Origin: JBJFCE01 sp964437825 | GTDB taxonomy: Bacteria > Bacillota > Clostridia > Lachnospirales > Lachnospiraceae | Assembly (NCBI GenBank): GCA_964437825.1 | Contig: CAYTIH010000066.1 | Location: forward strand, 1-11,541 | Direction: 5' to 3' | Length of the DNA stretch: 11,541 nucleotides | In this document: positions 1 to 5,764 of the stretch, piece by piece | Layout of the letters: each line of letters opens with the position of its first letter | Numbering within the stretch: position 1 is the first letter of the stretch | Notes under the pieces: model-generated | Database searches by the model: none | Told to the model about the DNA's origin: nothing | The model's input: only the letters and a program-made list of their open reading frames with translations | Position numbers and translations under genes: made by a program

Positions 1-1
1 C

Positions 2-1195
2 GGTAAAACGCTGCTTGCGAAAGCCGTTGCAGGCGAAGCAAACGTACCGTTTTTCAGCATTTCCGGCTCGGATTTTGTGGAAATGTTTGTCGGTGTAGGT
101 GCGTCCAGAGTAAGAGACTTGTTTTCGGAAGCAAAGAAAAATGCACCGTGTATTATTTTTATTGATGAGATTGATGCGGTAGCCAGACGGCGCGGGACCG
201 GTATGGGCGGCGGTCATGATGAGCGTGAGCAGACCCTGAACCAGATGCTGGTAGAGATGGACGGATTTGGCGTCAACGCGGGAATCATTGTTATGGCGGC
301 AACCAACCGTGTGGATATTCTGGATCCGGCGATCCTTCGTCCGGGAAGGTTTGACAGAAAGATTGCAGTGGGCAGACCGGATGTGGGAGGAAGAGAAGAA
401 ATTCTTCATGTGCATGCGAGAAATAAGCCTTTGAGCGATGATGTGGATTTAAAGCAGATTGCACAAACGACGGCGGGCTTTACGGGAGCGGATTTGGAAA
501 ATCTGTTGAACGAAGCGGCGATTGTTGCGGCGAAGGAGGATCGTGCCTTTGTAAAGCAGGCCGATATTAAAAAGGCTTTTATTAAAGTCGGAATCGGCGC
601 AGAGAAGAAGAGCCGCATTATTTCCGATAAGGAAAAGAGGATTACGGCCTATCATGAGGCGGGTCACGCAATTCTGTTCCATGTGCTTCCGGATGTGGGA
701 CCGGTGTATACCGTTTCCATCATTCCTACCGGTGTGGGCGCAGCCGGATATACCATGCCCCTTCCGGAAAAGGACGAGATGTTCATGACAAAGGGCAGGA
801 TGCTTCAGGATATTATGGTCTCTTTGGGCGGAAGAATCGCGGAAGAACTTATTTTTGACGATATTACGACGGGTGCGTCCAGCGATATAAAGAAAGCGAC
901 CAAGGAAGCCAGAAGCATGGTGACCAGATATGGTATGTCGCAGCGGATCGGGGTGATCTGCTATGATGACGACGATGACGAGGTATTTATCGGACGGGAT
1001 TTGGCACACGCCAAAAATCACAGTGAAGCAATGTCGAGCGAAATTGATCTCGAGGTTAAGGAGATCGTGGATGGCTGCTATAAAAAGGCCAAGGCGATTA
1101 TTGAGGATCATATGGACGTTCTGCATAAGTGCGCCGAGCTGCTGCTTGAAAAAGAACGAATCAATCGGGATGAGTTTGAAGCGCTGTTTGAGTGA
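2..1195 (+). CDS. ftsH: ATP-dependent zinc metalloprotease FtsH (5'-truncated by window)
   Basis: Membrane-anchored AAA+ protease that unfolds and degrades damaged or short-lived membrane and cytosolic proteins as a hexamer. The reading frame is open from base 2 and begins inside Walker A (GKTLLAKAVAGEA), so the N-terminal membrane helices and start of the ATPase domain lie outside the window; about 397 of the usual 600-odd residues are visible. Seen in order: Walker B (IIFIDEIDA, about 146-172), the second region of homology with arginine fingers (ATNRVDILDPAILRPGRFDR), and the zinc protease motif HEAGH at 653-667. The downstream acidic segment DDITTGASSDIKKAT carries the usual third zinc ligand. 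The C-terminus (EFEALFE) looks complete, ending in TGA. A small acidic run (DDDDDE) sits before the C-terminal helices. A terminator lies about 160 bases downstream. Identity is secure from the motif order. Confidence 0.97.
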   Translation, partial: GKTLLAKAVAGEANVPFFSISGSDFVEMFVGVGASRVRDLFSEAKKNAPCIIFIDEIDAVARRRGTGMGGGHDEREQTLNQMLVEMDGFGVNAGIIVMAATNRVDILDPAILRPGRFDRKIAVGRPDVGGREEILHVHARNKPLSDDVDLKQIAQTTAGFTGADLENLLNEAAIVAAKEDRAFVKQADIKKAFIKVGIGAEKKSRIISDKEKRITAYHEAGHAILFHVLPDVGPVYTVSIIPTGVGAAGYTMPLPEKDEMFMTKGRMLQDIMVSLGGRIAEELIFDDITTGASSDIKKATKEARSMVTRYGMSQRIGVICYDDDDDEVFIGRDLAHAKNHSEAMSSEIDLEVKEIVDGCYKKAKAIIEDHMDVLHKCAELLLEKERINRDEFEALFE

Positions 1196-1205
1196 TTGTG
1201 CAAAA

Positions 1206-1235
1206 TTGACAAAAAAGAATGTTCAAAATTGTAAT
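1206..1235 (+). promoter_or_regulatory. Possible sigma-A promoter just after ftsH
   Basis: TTGACA at 1206-1211 is followed after 18 bases by TGTAAT at 1230-1235. It lies 11 bases after the ftsH stop and reads towards the terminator at 1353-1386 with no convincing ORF between. The region is AT-rich, so chance matches are common. It is one of two candidate starts for a short transcript in this gap. Confidence 0.25.
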
Positions 1236-1257
1236 ATTTGTGAAAATCAAGTATGGA

Positions 1258-1285
1258 TTTACATTTTGGGCTTTGGTATTATACT
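1258..1285 (+). promoter_or_regulatory. Possible sigma-A promoter for a short transcript
   Basis: TTTACA at 1258-1263, a 16-base spacer, then TATACT at 1280-1285 (overlapping TATTAT at 1277-1282). A start near 1292 would give a transcript of about 95 bases ending at the terminator at 1386. Each hexamer is one mismatch from consensus. Whether it is active, or the region is simply the ftsH 3' untranslated region, cannot be told from sequence. Confidence 0.35.
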
Positions 1286-1291
1286 ACTTGT

Positions 1292-1386
1292 AACCCCCCA
1301 ATACATTATATAGTTTTTTTGCTATACCCCATAAGTAAGAAATACCTTCTCTAAAAAAGACAGAGGCGAAAGCGGCTGTCTTTTTT
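1292..1386 (+). ncRNA. Candidate small RNA between ftsH and the GH13 gene
   Basis: This interval has promoter-like hexamers upstream and an intrinsic terminator at its 3' end but no ORF with a ribosome binding site. The predicted RNA is mostly single-stranded. It carries three pyrimidine-rich patches (C6 at 1294-1299, CCCC at 1327-1330, CCTTCTC at 1345-1351) and a weak hairpin TATAG/CTATA around the T7 tract, then the strong terminal hairpin. Exposed C-rich patches that pair with Shine-Dalgarno sequences are a known trait of Firmicute trans-acting sRNAs such as RoxS/RsaE. Applying that here is inference, and I do not recognise a named RNA family. The alternative is a plain ftsH 3' UTR. Confidence 0.3.
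1353..1386 (+). terminator. Intrinsic terminator after ftsH / candidate sRNA
   Basis: An 11-bp stem AAAAAAGACAG (1353-1363) pairs perfectly with CTGTCTTTTTT (1376-1386). The loop contains an inner GC pair closed by a GAAA tetraloop (1366-1373), and a T6 tract ends the 3' arm. The A-rich 5' arm also makes it a plausible terminator in the opposite direction. Confidence 0.88.
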
Positions 1387-1417
1387 ACTGTATAGGGAAC
1401 TTTTGATCTATCATAAG

Positions 1418-1461
1418 TTTCGTAATCTTTCCTAACACAGAATTTTCGTAAATTTTCCTAA
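1418..1461 (+). promoter_or_regulatory. Direct-repeat array TTTCSTAA x4, operator candidate for the GH13 gene
   Basis: Four copies of TTTC(G/C)TAA lie at 1418-1425, 1428-1435, 1444-1451 and 1454-1461. They form two composite units (1418-1440 and 1444-1466, 19 of 23 bases identical), each TTTCGTAA-N2-TTTCCTAA-N2-CAG. Copies within a unit start 10 bases apart and the two units start 26 bases apart. The array ends directly upstream of the putative -35 box of the GH13 gene. Head-to-tail sites about one helical turn apart are typical of response-regulator or activator binding sites. No regulator gene is adjacent, so the binding protein is unknown. Confidence 0.45.
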
Positions 1462-1466
1462 GTCAG

Positions 1467-1495
1467 TTGAATTCGAATTTGAGATAGTATAAAAT
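1467..1495 (+). promoter_or_regulatory. Putative promoter of the GH13 gene
   Basis: TTGAAT at 1467-1472 and TAAAAT at 1490-1495 are 17 bases apart; an alternative -10, TATAAA, lies at 1488-1493 with a 15-base spacer. A start near 1500 would leave a very short leader before the ribosome binding site at 1503-1507, so the exact hexamers are uncertain. The repeat array at 1418-1461 abuts the -35 box. Confidence 0.4.
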
Positions 1496-1514
1496 AAAAA
1501 ACAGAGGTATTTAT

Positions 1515-3653
1515 ATGGACTTTGAACGCATATTAAGAGCAGAAGGACAACAACAATATATTACTAAGATGAGGCCGTTATTAAAAAAAAGGGCCTTATT
1601 TTCTGATACTACGGGAGACTATGTGATACCGCCGCAGCCGAGAAGCTATGATCAGATCAGAATCCGTATGCGGACGGGAGTGGATAATGTAGACAGAGTT
1701 TATCTTGTCTGCAACGGCAGCAGGATTCTGATGACGAAAGAAAGCTCGGATGAGCTGTTTGATTATTATGAAACGGAATATCAGCTGGAAAATGAGCGGA
1801 TCAGCTACTATTTTGAGGTTCAGGTCGGAAAGATTATCTGTTATTACGATACCAGGGGCGTCCAGAAAAAGGTGGATGAGTATTATAATTTTGCCGTAAT
1901 TCCGGGTTTTGCAACTCCTGATTGGGCAAAGGGAGCCGTTATGTATCAGATCTATGTGGACCGGTTCTGTAACGGAGATCCTGACAATGATGTTCAGACC
2001 AATGAATATGTTTATATCGGAAGCAAAACGCAGCGTGTAGAGGACTGGTACGAATATCCTGCACAGATGGATGTGCACCGTTTTTACGGCGGAGATTTGC
2101 AGGGCGTTTTGGACAAAATGGATTATCTGCAGGATTTGGGCATAGAAGTAATCTATTTTAATCCGTTATTTGTTTCTCCCTCCAATCATAAATATGATAT
2201 TCAGGATTATGACAATATCGATCCACATTTCGGGAAAATCGTCAATGAGAGCGGCGAGCTGCTCCGGCCGGATCAGAATGAAAACCGTTTTGCAACCAAG
2301 TACATCAACCGGATCTCCAATCCGGAAAATCTGAAGGCCAGTAATGAGTTGTTTGCAAAGGTTGTGGCAGAAGCGCACAAGCGCGGTATGAGGGTGATTC
2401 TGGACGGCGTATTTAACCATTGCGGTTCTTTCAATAAATGGCTGGATAAGGAGCGTATTTATGAAAATGCGCCCGGTTATGAAAAGGGCGCTTATATTTC
2501 CGAGGACAGTCCCTATAGGAATTATTTTTCGTTTAACCGCACGGACAGCTGGCCTTATAATCCATCCTACGATGGCTGGTGGGGGCATGATACTCTGCCC
2601 AAGCTGAATTATGAAGGCTCAAAGGAGCTTTATGATTACATTATGCTTATCGCACGCAAATGGGTGTCCGCGCCTTATAACTGCGATGGCTGGAGACTGG
2701 ATGTAGCCGCTGATTTGGGGCATTCACCGGAAATGAATCATCAGTTTTGGAAGGATTTCAGAAGGAATGTCAGAGAAGCAAATCCCGAAGCGGTCGTATT
2801 GGCGGAGCATTATGGATCCCCAAAGGATTGGCTGCAGGGCGGCGAATGGGACACTGTTATGAATTACGATGCTTTTATGGAGCCGGTTACATGGTTTTTG
2901 ACCGGTATGCAGAAGCATAGTGATGATTTCAGGCAGGATATGCTCGGCAATGCGGATTCCTTCTTCGGTGCAATGCGTTATCATATGGTAAGCTTTACCA
3001 TGCCGTCCCTTTATATTGCCATGAATGAATTGTCCAATCATGATCATTCCAGATTCCTGACACGTACCAACCATAAGGTGGGCCGTATGAATAATATGGG
3101 CTGTGAGGCCGCTAATCAGGGCATTAATAAGGCAGTTATGAGGGAAGCCGTTGTGATTCAAATGACCTGGCCGGGAGCGCCCACGATTTATTATGGGGAC
3201 GAGGCGGGTGTCTGCGGTTTTACCGATCCCGATAACCGGAGAACCTATCCCTGGGGCAGGGAAGATCATGAAATGATAAATTTCCATAAAGAAATCATCC
3301 GGATTCATAAGGAGAATCGGGAGTTAAAAACAGGCTCCATTAAATTTATGACCGGAGAATATAACGCCATCAGTTATGGAAGATTCAATTTGGAGGAACA
3401 GATGCTGATCATGGTCAACAATAATGATCATGAATATAGTAAAGAGCTGTCTGTCTGGGAGCTTGGAATTCCCAAGGAGAGTGTGCTGGAAAGACTGATG
3501 CTGACCACGGAGAGCGGATTTGATATTTCACCGATGGAATATAACGTGGTGGCAGGCAAGGTGGTTATTACATTACCGAAATTTTCGGCTATTGTGTTAA
3601 AGCATCGAAAGCCTGAGGCTGTCAAGCAATACTTCGACTTTTACCATAATTAA
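1515..3653 (+). CDS. GH13 alpha-glycosidase, neopullulanase/cyclomaltodextrinase type, cytoplasmic
   Basis: Predicted to hydrolyse alpha-1,4 (possibly alpha-1,6) bonds in maltodextrins, cyclodextrins or pullulan fragments inside the cell. At 712 residues without a signal peptide it fits a cytoplasmic enzyme. Residues about 20-130 form a beta-rich N-terminal domain resembling the CBM34-type domain of neopullulanases. The barrel starts around AVMYQIYVDRFCNGDP (142-157). Conserved region I is DGVFNH (D297, N301, H302), region II GWRLDVAAD with nucleophile D396, region III VLAEHYG with acid/base E431, and region IV SNHD with transition-state stabiliser D510. All catalytic residues are present. 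A C-terminal beta domain spans about 610-700. AGAGG at 1503-1507, seven bases before ATG, supports the start. It appears monocistronic, with a terminator at 3676-3711. No transporter or maltodextrin gene is adjacent. The exact substrate (neopullulanase, cyclomaltodextrinase or maltogenic amylase) cannot be fixed from sequence. Confidence 0.92.
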   Translation: MDFERILRAEGQQQYITKMRPLLKKRALFSDTTGDYVIPPQPRSYDQIRIRMRTGVDNVDRVYLVCNGSRILMTKESSDELFDYYETEYQLENERISYYFEVQVGKIICYYDTRGVQKKVDEYYNFAVIPGFATPDWAKGAVMYQIYVDRFCNGDPDNDVQTNEYVYIGSKTQRVEDWYEYPAQMDVHRFYGGDLQGVLDKMDYLQDLGIEVIYFNPLFVSPSNHKYDIQDYDNIDPHFGKIVNESGELLRPDQNENRFATKYINRISNPENLKASNELFAKVVAEAHKRGMRVILDGVFNHCGSFNKWLDKERIYENAPGYEKGAYISEDSPYRNYFSFNRTDSWPYNPSYDGWWGHDTLPKLNYEGSKELYDYIMLIARKWVSAPYNCDGWRLDVAADLGHSPEMNHQFWKDFRRNVREANPEAVVLAEHYGSPKDWLQGGEWDTVMNYDAFMEPVTWFLTGMQKHSDDFRQDMLGNADSFFGAMRYHMVSFTMPSLYIAMNELSNHDHSRFLTRTNHKVGRMNNMGCEAANQGINKAVMREAVVIQMTWPGAPTIYYGDEAGVCGFTDPDNRRTYPWGREDHEMINFHKEIIRIHKENRELKTGSIKFMTGEYNAISYGRFNLEEQMLIMVNNNDHEYSKELSVWELGIPKESVLERLMLTTESGFDISPMEYNVVAGKVVITLPKFSAIVLKHRKPEAVKQYFDFYHN

Positions 3654-3675
3654 TGAGTCATTCGACGGAAAATAT

Positions 3676-3720
3676 AAGCAGCTGTACGCATGAATCTGTG
3701 TGCAGCTGCTTGTGTGTTTA
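3676..3720. terminator. Shared hairpin terminator between convergent genes
   Basis: AAGCAGCTGTAC (3676-3687) pairs with GTGCAGCTGCTT (3700-3711) as a 12-bp stem with one G-U pair and a 12-base loop. The + strand tail is TGTGTGTTTA and the - strand tail TTATATTTTC, both only moderately T-rich. Its place between the stops at 3653 (+) and 3751 (-) suggests it serves both genes. Confidence 0.7.
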
Positions 3721-3750
3721 CCGGAAAATCATCGGACAGGGAAAGCCTTT

Positions 3751-5028
3751 TTACGAAATGCTTATAACTGATTCATTCGGCAGAAAAAAGCCTTCATCAT
3801 AGGTGACGGCGGCATTCCAGAGGATCCATTCCTGATAGCCGGCATCATATACGGCCTGAATCTGTTCGCGAATCTGCTCGGTTTCATAGGGGATATGTCC
3901 CGTCACCCAGGTTGCGGTAAAGGCCTGAAGCCAAGGACGTACGCATGCGTGAGTGGCCGGATCGCGCGTCTCAAGGGAAGAAATGGTATCGTTTCCGTAT
4001 TCTCCGAGAACGAGACGGGAAGCAGTCAGAGCCGCGTAAATGGTGTCATAGGGCTGTGCATCGGGAACGGCGATATCGTAAACGCCCGGCCCATAATGGG
4101 AAGGATATACCATGGGACAGATAAAGTCCAGGTGTTTTACAAGCTCTGTATATTCCTGCCCCACAATGGACTGATCATAGCTGTTGTCAATGATGGTGCC
4201 GAAAACATCGGCCGAGACGGCGACAGGGAGTGTGGACAGGGTATCATATGCATATTCCGTGAACTCTGTGATGATCTGTGTTTTATCCGTATTTTCGGCG
4301 GAGGGACCGAAATCCACATCCTTCATTCCTTTGTCCGTAGAAAAGCGAAGATAATCGAATTGAATTTCGTCAAAACCGAGCCGGGCAGCCTCTGTGGCAA
4401 TTTCCATGAGATAGTCCCAAACGCCTGTTTCATAGGGATTTACCCAAGCCAGTCCGCTGTTATCGTAAAAGATACTTCCGTCTGCATTATGCAGAGCAAG
4501 CTCAGGCCTTGCCTGCGCAAGATAGGGATCTTTAAATGCAACAATCCGCGCTATCAGGTAAATATGATGCTCCTTGCATGTTTGAATCAGCCCTTCCAGA
4601 TCCGTGATATAATTGATGTCGGAATCAATTTCCTGGACCATGGGAGTATTCATATGGAAGGTGACTTCGCCGGAATCATTTTTAATGTCGATGACAAAAG
4701 CATTCAGCTCCGTTTCGTCCGCGATCCTGATAAATTCATCCATTTTGTCGGTGCCTGCAATCGGGCCGGAAATATAAATGCCGCGAATCGGAGAAAGCCC
4801 TTCTTCTGTTTCGTCCGATACTGCCTGCGAAACGGACGGAATTACAATGGCATTGTCATGGGAGCAGGCCTGTAATATTTCCGGAAAACAGGAGGAGACA
4901 GGGGTATCCTCCGCGGCGTTTTCGGTGGCTGTAACCGGTAAAATGTCATCTTTTGTGCAAGCGGACAGACATATGGAAGCGATGAGCAGCAGGATTGTAA
5001 GCAGTTTCGAAAATTGTTTCTTTTTCAA
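3751..5028 (-). CDS. DUF4015-type putative glycoside hydrolase lipoprotein
   Basis: A 425-residue surface lipoprotein. A basic N-terminus and hydrophobic stretch (LLTILLLIASICLSAC) end in lipobox LSAC with the lipidated cysteine at 24. A polar linker follows (25-80), then a predicted TIM-barrel domain (about 82-415). Motifs characteristic of the DUF4015 putative glycosidase family are FVIDIKND (111-118), ARIVAFKDP (160-168), WVNPY (195-199), GFDEIQFDYLRF (218-229, acidic residues in the likely active site), FICPMVYPSHY (302-312) and WILWNA (401-406). The substrate is not known for this gene; a cell-wall or extracellular glycan is likely from family resemblance and location. The start is TTG, chosen because AAGAGG sits six bases upstream and the signal peptide begins there. 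It is convergent with the GH13 gene and divergent from the gene at 5201. Confidence 0.85.
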   Translation of the reverse strand: MKKKQFSKLLTILLLIASICLSACTKDDILPVTATENAAEDTPVSSCFPEILQACSHDNAIVIPSVSQAVSDETEEGLSPIRGIYISGPIAGTDKMDEFIRIADETELNAFVIDIKNDSGEVTFHMNTPMVQEIDSDINYITDLEGLIQTCKEHHIYLIARIVAFKDPYLAQARPELALHNADGSIFYDNSGLAWVNPYETGVWDYLMEIATEAARLGFDEIQFDYLRFSTDKGMKDVDFGPSAENTDKTQIITEFTEYAYDTLSTLPVAVSADVFGTIIDNSYDQSIVGQEYTELVKHLDFICPMVYPSHYGPGVYDIAVPDAQPYDTIYAALTASRLVLGEYGNDTISSLETRDPATHACVRPWLQAFTATWVTGHIPYETEQIREQIQAVYDAGYQEWILWNAAVTYDEGFFLPNESVISIS

Positions 5029-5034
5029 GGAGTG

Positions 5035-5040
5035 CCTCTT
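5035..5040 (-). promoter_or_regulatory. Ribosome binding site supporting a TTG start
   Basis: On the minus strand AAGAGG lies six bases before TTG (5028-5026), which is followed at once by AAA AAG AAA codons of the lipoprotein signal peptide. No in-frame ATG precedes the hydrophobic segment, so TTG is the natural start. Confidence 0.7.
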
Positions 5041-5105
5041 TTCTTTTGTAAAGTAAGATGTTATGATAATAGATATAGTCGGTTGGCGGGATCATGTCTT
5101 TCGAC

Positions 5106-5114
5106 ATTATAGCA
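5106..5114 (-). promoter_or_regulatory. Extended -10 promoter for the DUF4015 lipoprotein gene
   Basis: Reading the minus strand gives TGCTATAAT, a perfect TATAAT with the extended TGn element. No good -35 hexamer is seen at 16-18 bases, which is tolerated by extended -10 promoters. The leader to the TTG start would be about 70 bases. Confidence 0.5.
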
Positions 5115-5142
5115 CGAAATCTAAATCAACGGATAAAAAATC

Positions 5143-5170
5143 TTGAAACCGGAGGCATGGCTGCCGTAAA
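5143..5170 (+). promoter_or_regulatory. Weak promoter candidate for the 5201 gene (sigma-D-like?)
   Basis: TTGAAA at 5143-5148 is followed after 14 bases by GCCGTAAA (5163-5170). This resembles, imperfectly, the motility sigma-D/sigma-28 pattern TAAA-N15-GCCGATAT. A start near 5177 would leave a short leader to the ribosome binding site at 5188. No clear sigma-A -10 is present at this spacing. Confidence 0.22.
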
Positions 5171-5200
5171 GCTATCATTATGGAATGGGAGAAAAGAAAA

Positions 5201-5683
5201 ATGGATATTTCAAATTTTACATATTTGAGCAAAATCAGAGAAGCGCAGCTGAATGAAACCTTGGATTCACAGGTGAATGCATCGCAGAAAACAACAAGTT
5301 TGGATCTGAGCCGTATTACGGATGCGGAAGAATGGAATCTGCTCAAGACTGCTGACAACACTACAAAAGCGGCTTTTGCGTCGGCACTGCAGGACGAAAT
5401 AGAACAGATTCAGGAACGAAATGAGTTGTCTTTGGCATTGAGCGGCGCATCCGCGCTCGGGGTAACTTCAAATCTCAGTGATCTGTCGGAAATGATGGGA
5501 AGCACCAGCGGCAGGCAGGCGATTATGGCAATGGCGGAGTCCTCCCTGAATTCCGTTCTGTTTGATACTACGGAAAATGAAGCGTCTTATTCTGCTTTGG
5601 ATTCCATGCTGACAACGGAAAGCACTGCGCAGCAGGAGCTGGCAACAGTGCTTCAGAATTTATTGAATGTTTTATCGGAATAA
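5201..5683 (+). CDS. Unrecognised small helical protein, 160 residues
   Basis: I do not recognise a family. The start at 5201 (MDISNFTYLSK) is chosen over an in-frame ATG at 5180 because GGGAG lies nine bases upstream of it, while 5180 has none. The protein has no signal peptide, membrane segment or cysteine, and is rich in Ser, Ala, Thr, Leu, Gln and Glu. Helix appears likely over most of its length, notably around residues 50-75 (KAAFASALQDEIEQIQERNE), 95-120 and the C-terminal helix ending LQNLLNVLSE. A methionine-rich segment (EMMGSTSGRQAIMAMAESS) lies mid-protein. It stands alone between a divergent lipoprotein gene and a convergent MCP gene, with its own strong terminator. Cys-free, Ser/Ala/Gln-rich helical composition resembles exported flagellar axial proteins, and a weak sigma-D-like promoter is present, but a motility role is speculation. 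Confidence 0.75.
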   Translation: MDISNFTYLSKIREAQLNETLDSQVNASQKTTSLDLSRITDAEEWNLLKTADNTTKAAFASALQDEIEQIQERNELSLALSGASALGVTSNLSDLSEMMGSTSGRQAIMAMAESSLNSVLFDTTENEASYSALDSMLTTESTAQQELATVLQNLLNVLSE

Positions 5684-5708
5684 ATGAATATGCTGTGAAA
5701 AGATACAG

Positions 5709-5753
5709 AAGCAGCCGCATCGGATGAGTTTCATCACTGATGCGGCTGCTTTT
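5709..5753. terminator. Strong intrinsic terminator between the 5201 gene and the MCP gene
   Basis: AAGCAGCCGCATC (5709-5721) pairs perfectly with GATGCGGCTGCTT (5739-5751), a 13-bp GC-rich stem with a 17-base loop and a TTTT tail on the + strand. It lies between the two convergent stops. The minus-strand tail (TTCTGTATCTTTT) is weaker but may also serve the MCP gene. Confidence 0.88.
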
Positions 5754-5764
5754 AAATATGGGCT

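Noticed and set aside
449..1126. Minus-strand ORF opposite ftsH
   Set aside because: Composition rich in His/Arg/Ile/Asn is typical of antisense translation, and ftsH motifs on the + strand are unambiguous.
963..1313. + strand ORF overlapping the ftsH end and running into the intergenic gap
   Set aside because: It is mostly an out-of-frame reading of ftsH with no start signal; the tail beyond the ftsH stop is AT-rich non-coding sequence.
3895..4875. Long + strand ORF (about 326 codons) opposite the DUF4015 lipoprotein gene
   Set aside because: It is an antisense shadow: no ribosome binding site, no family signature, and the minus-strand frame has a signal peptide, lipobox and conserved motifs.
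5157..5228. Short ORF beginning ATGGCTGCCGTA just after GGAGG
   Set aside because: The GGAGG is only one base from the ATG, too close to work as a ribosome binding site, and the 23-codon product has no recognisable character and overlaps the real gene at 5201.
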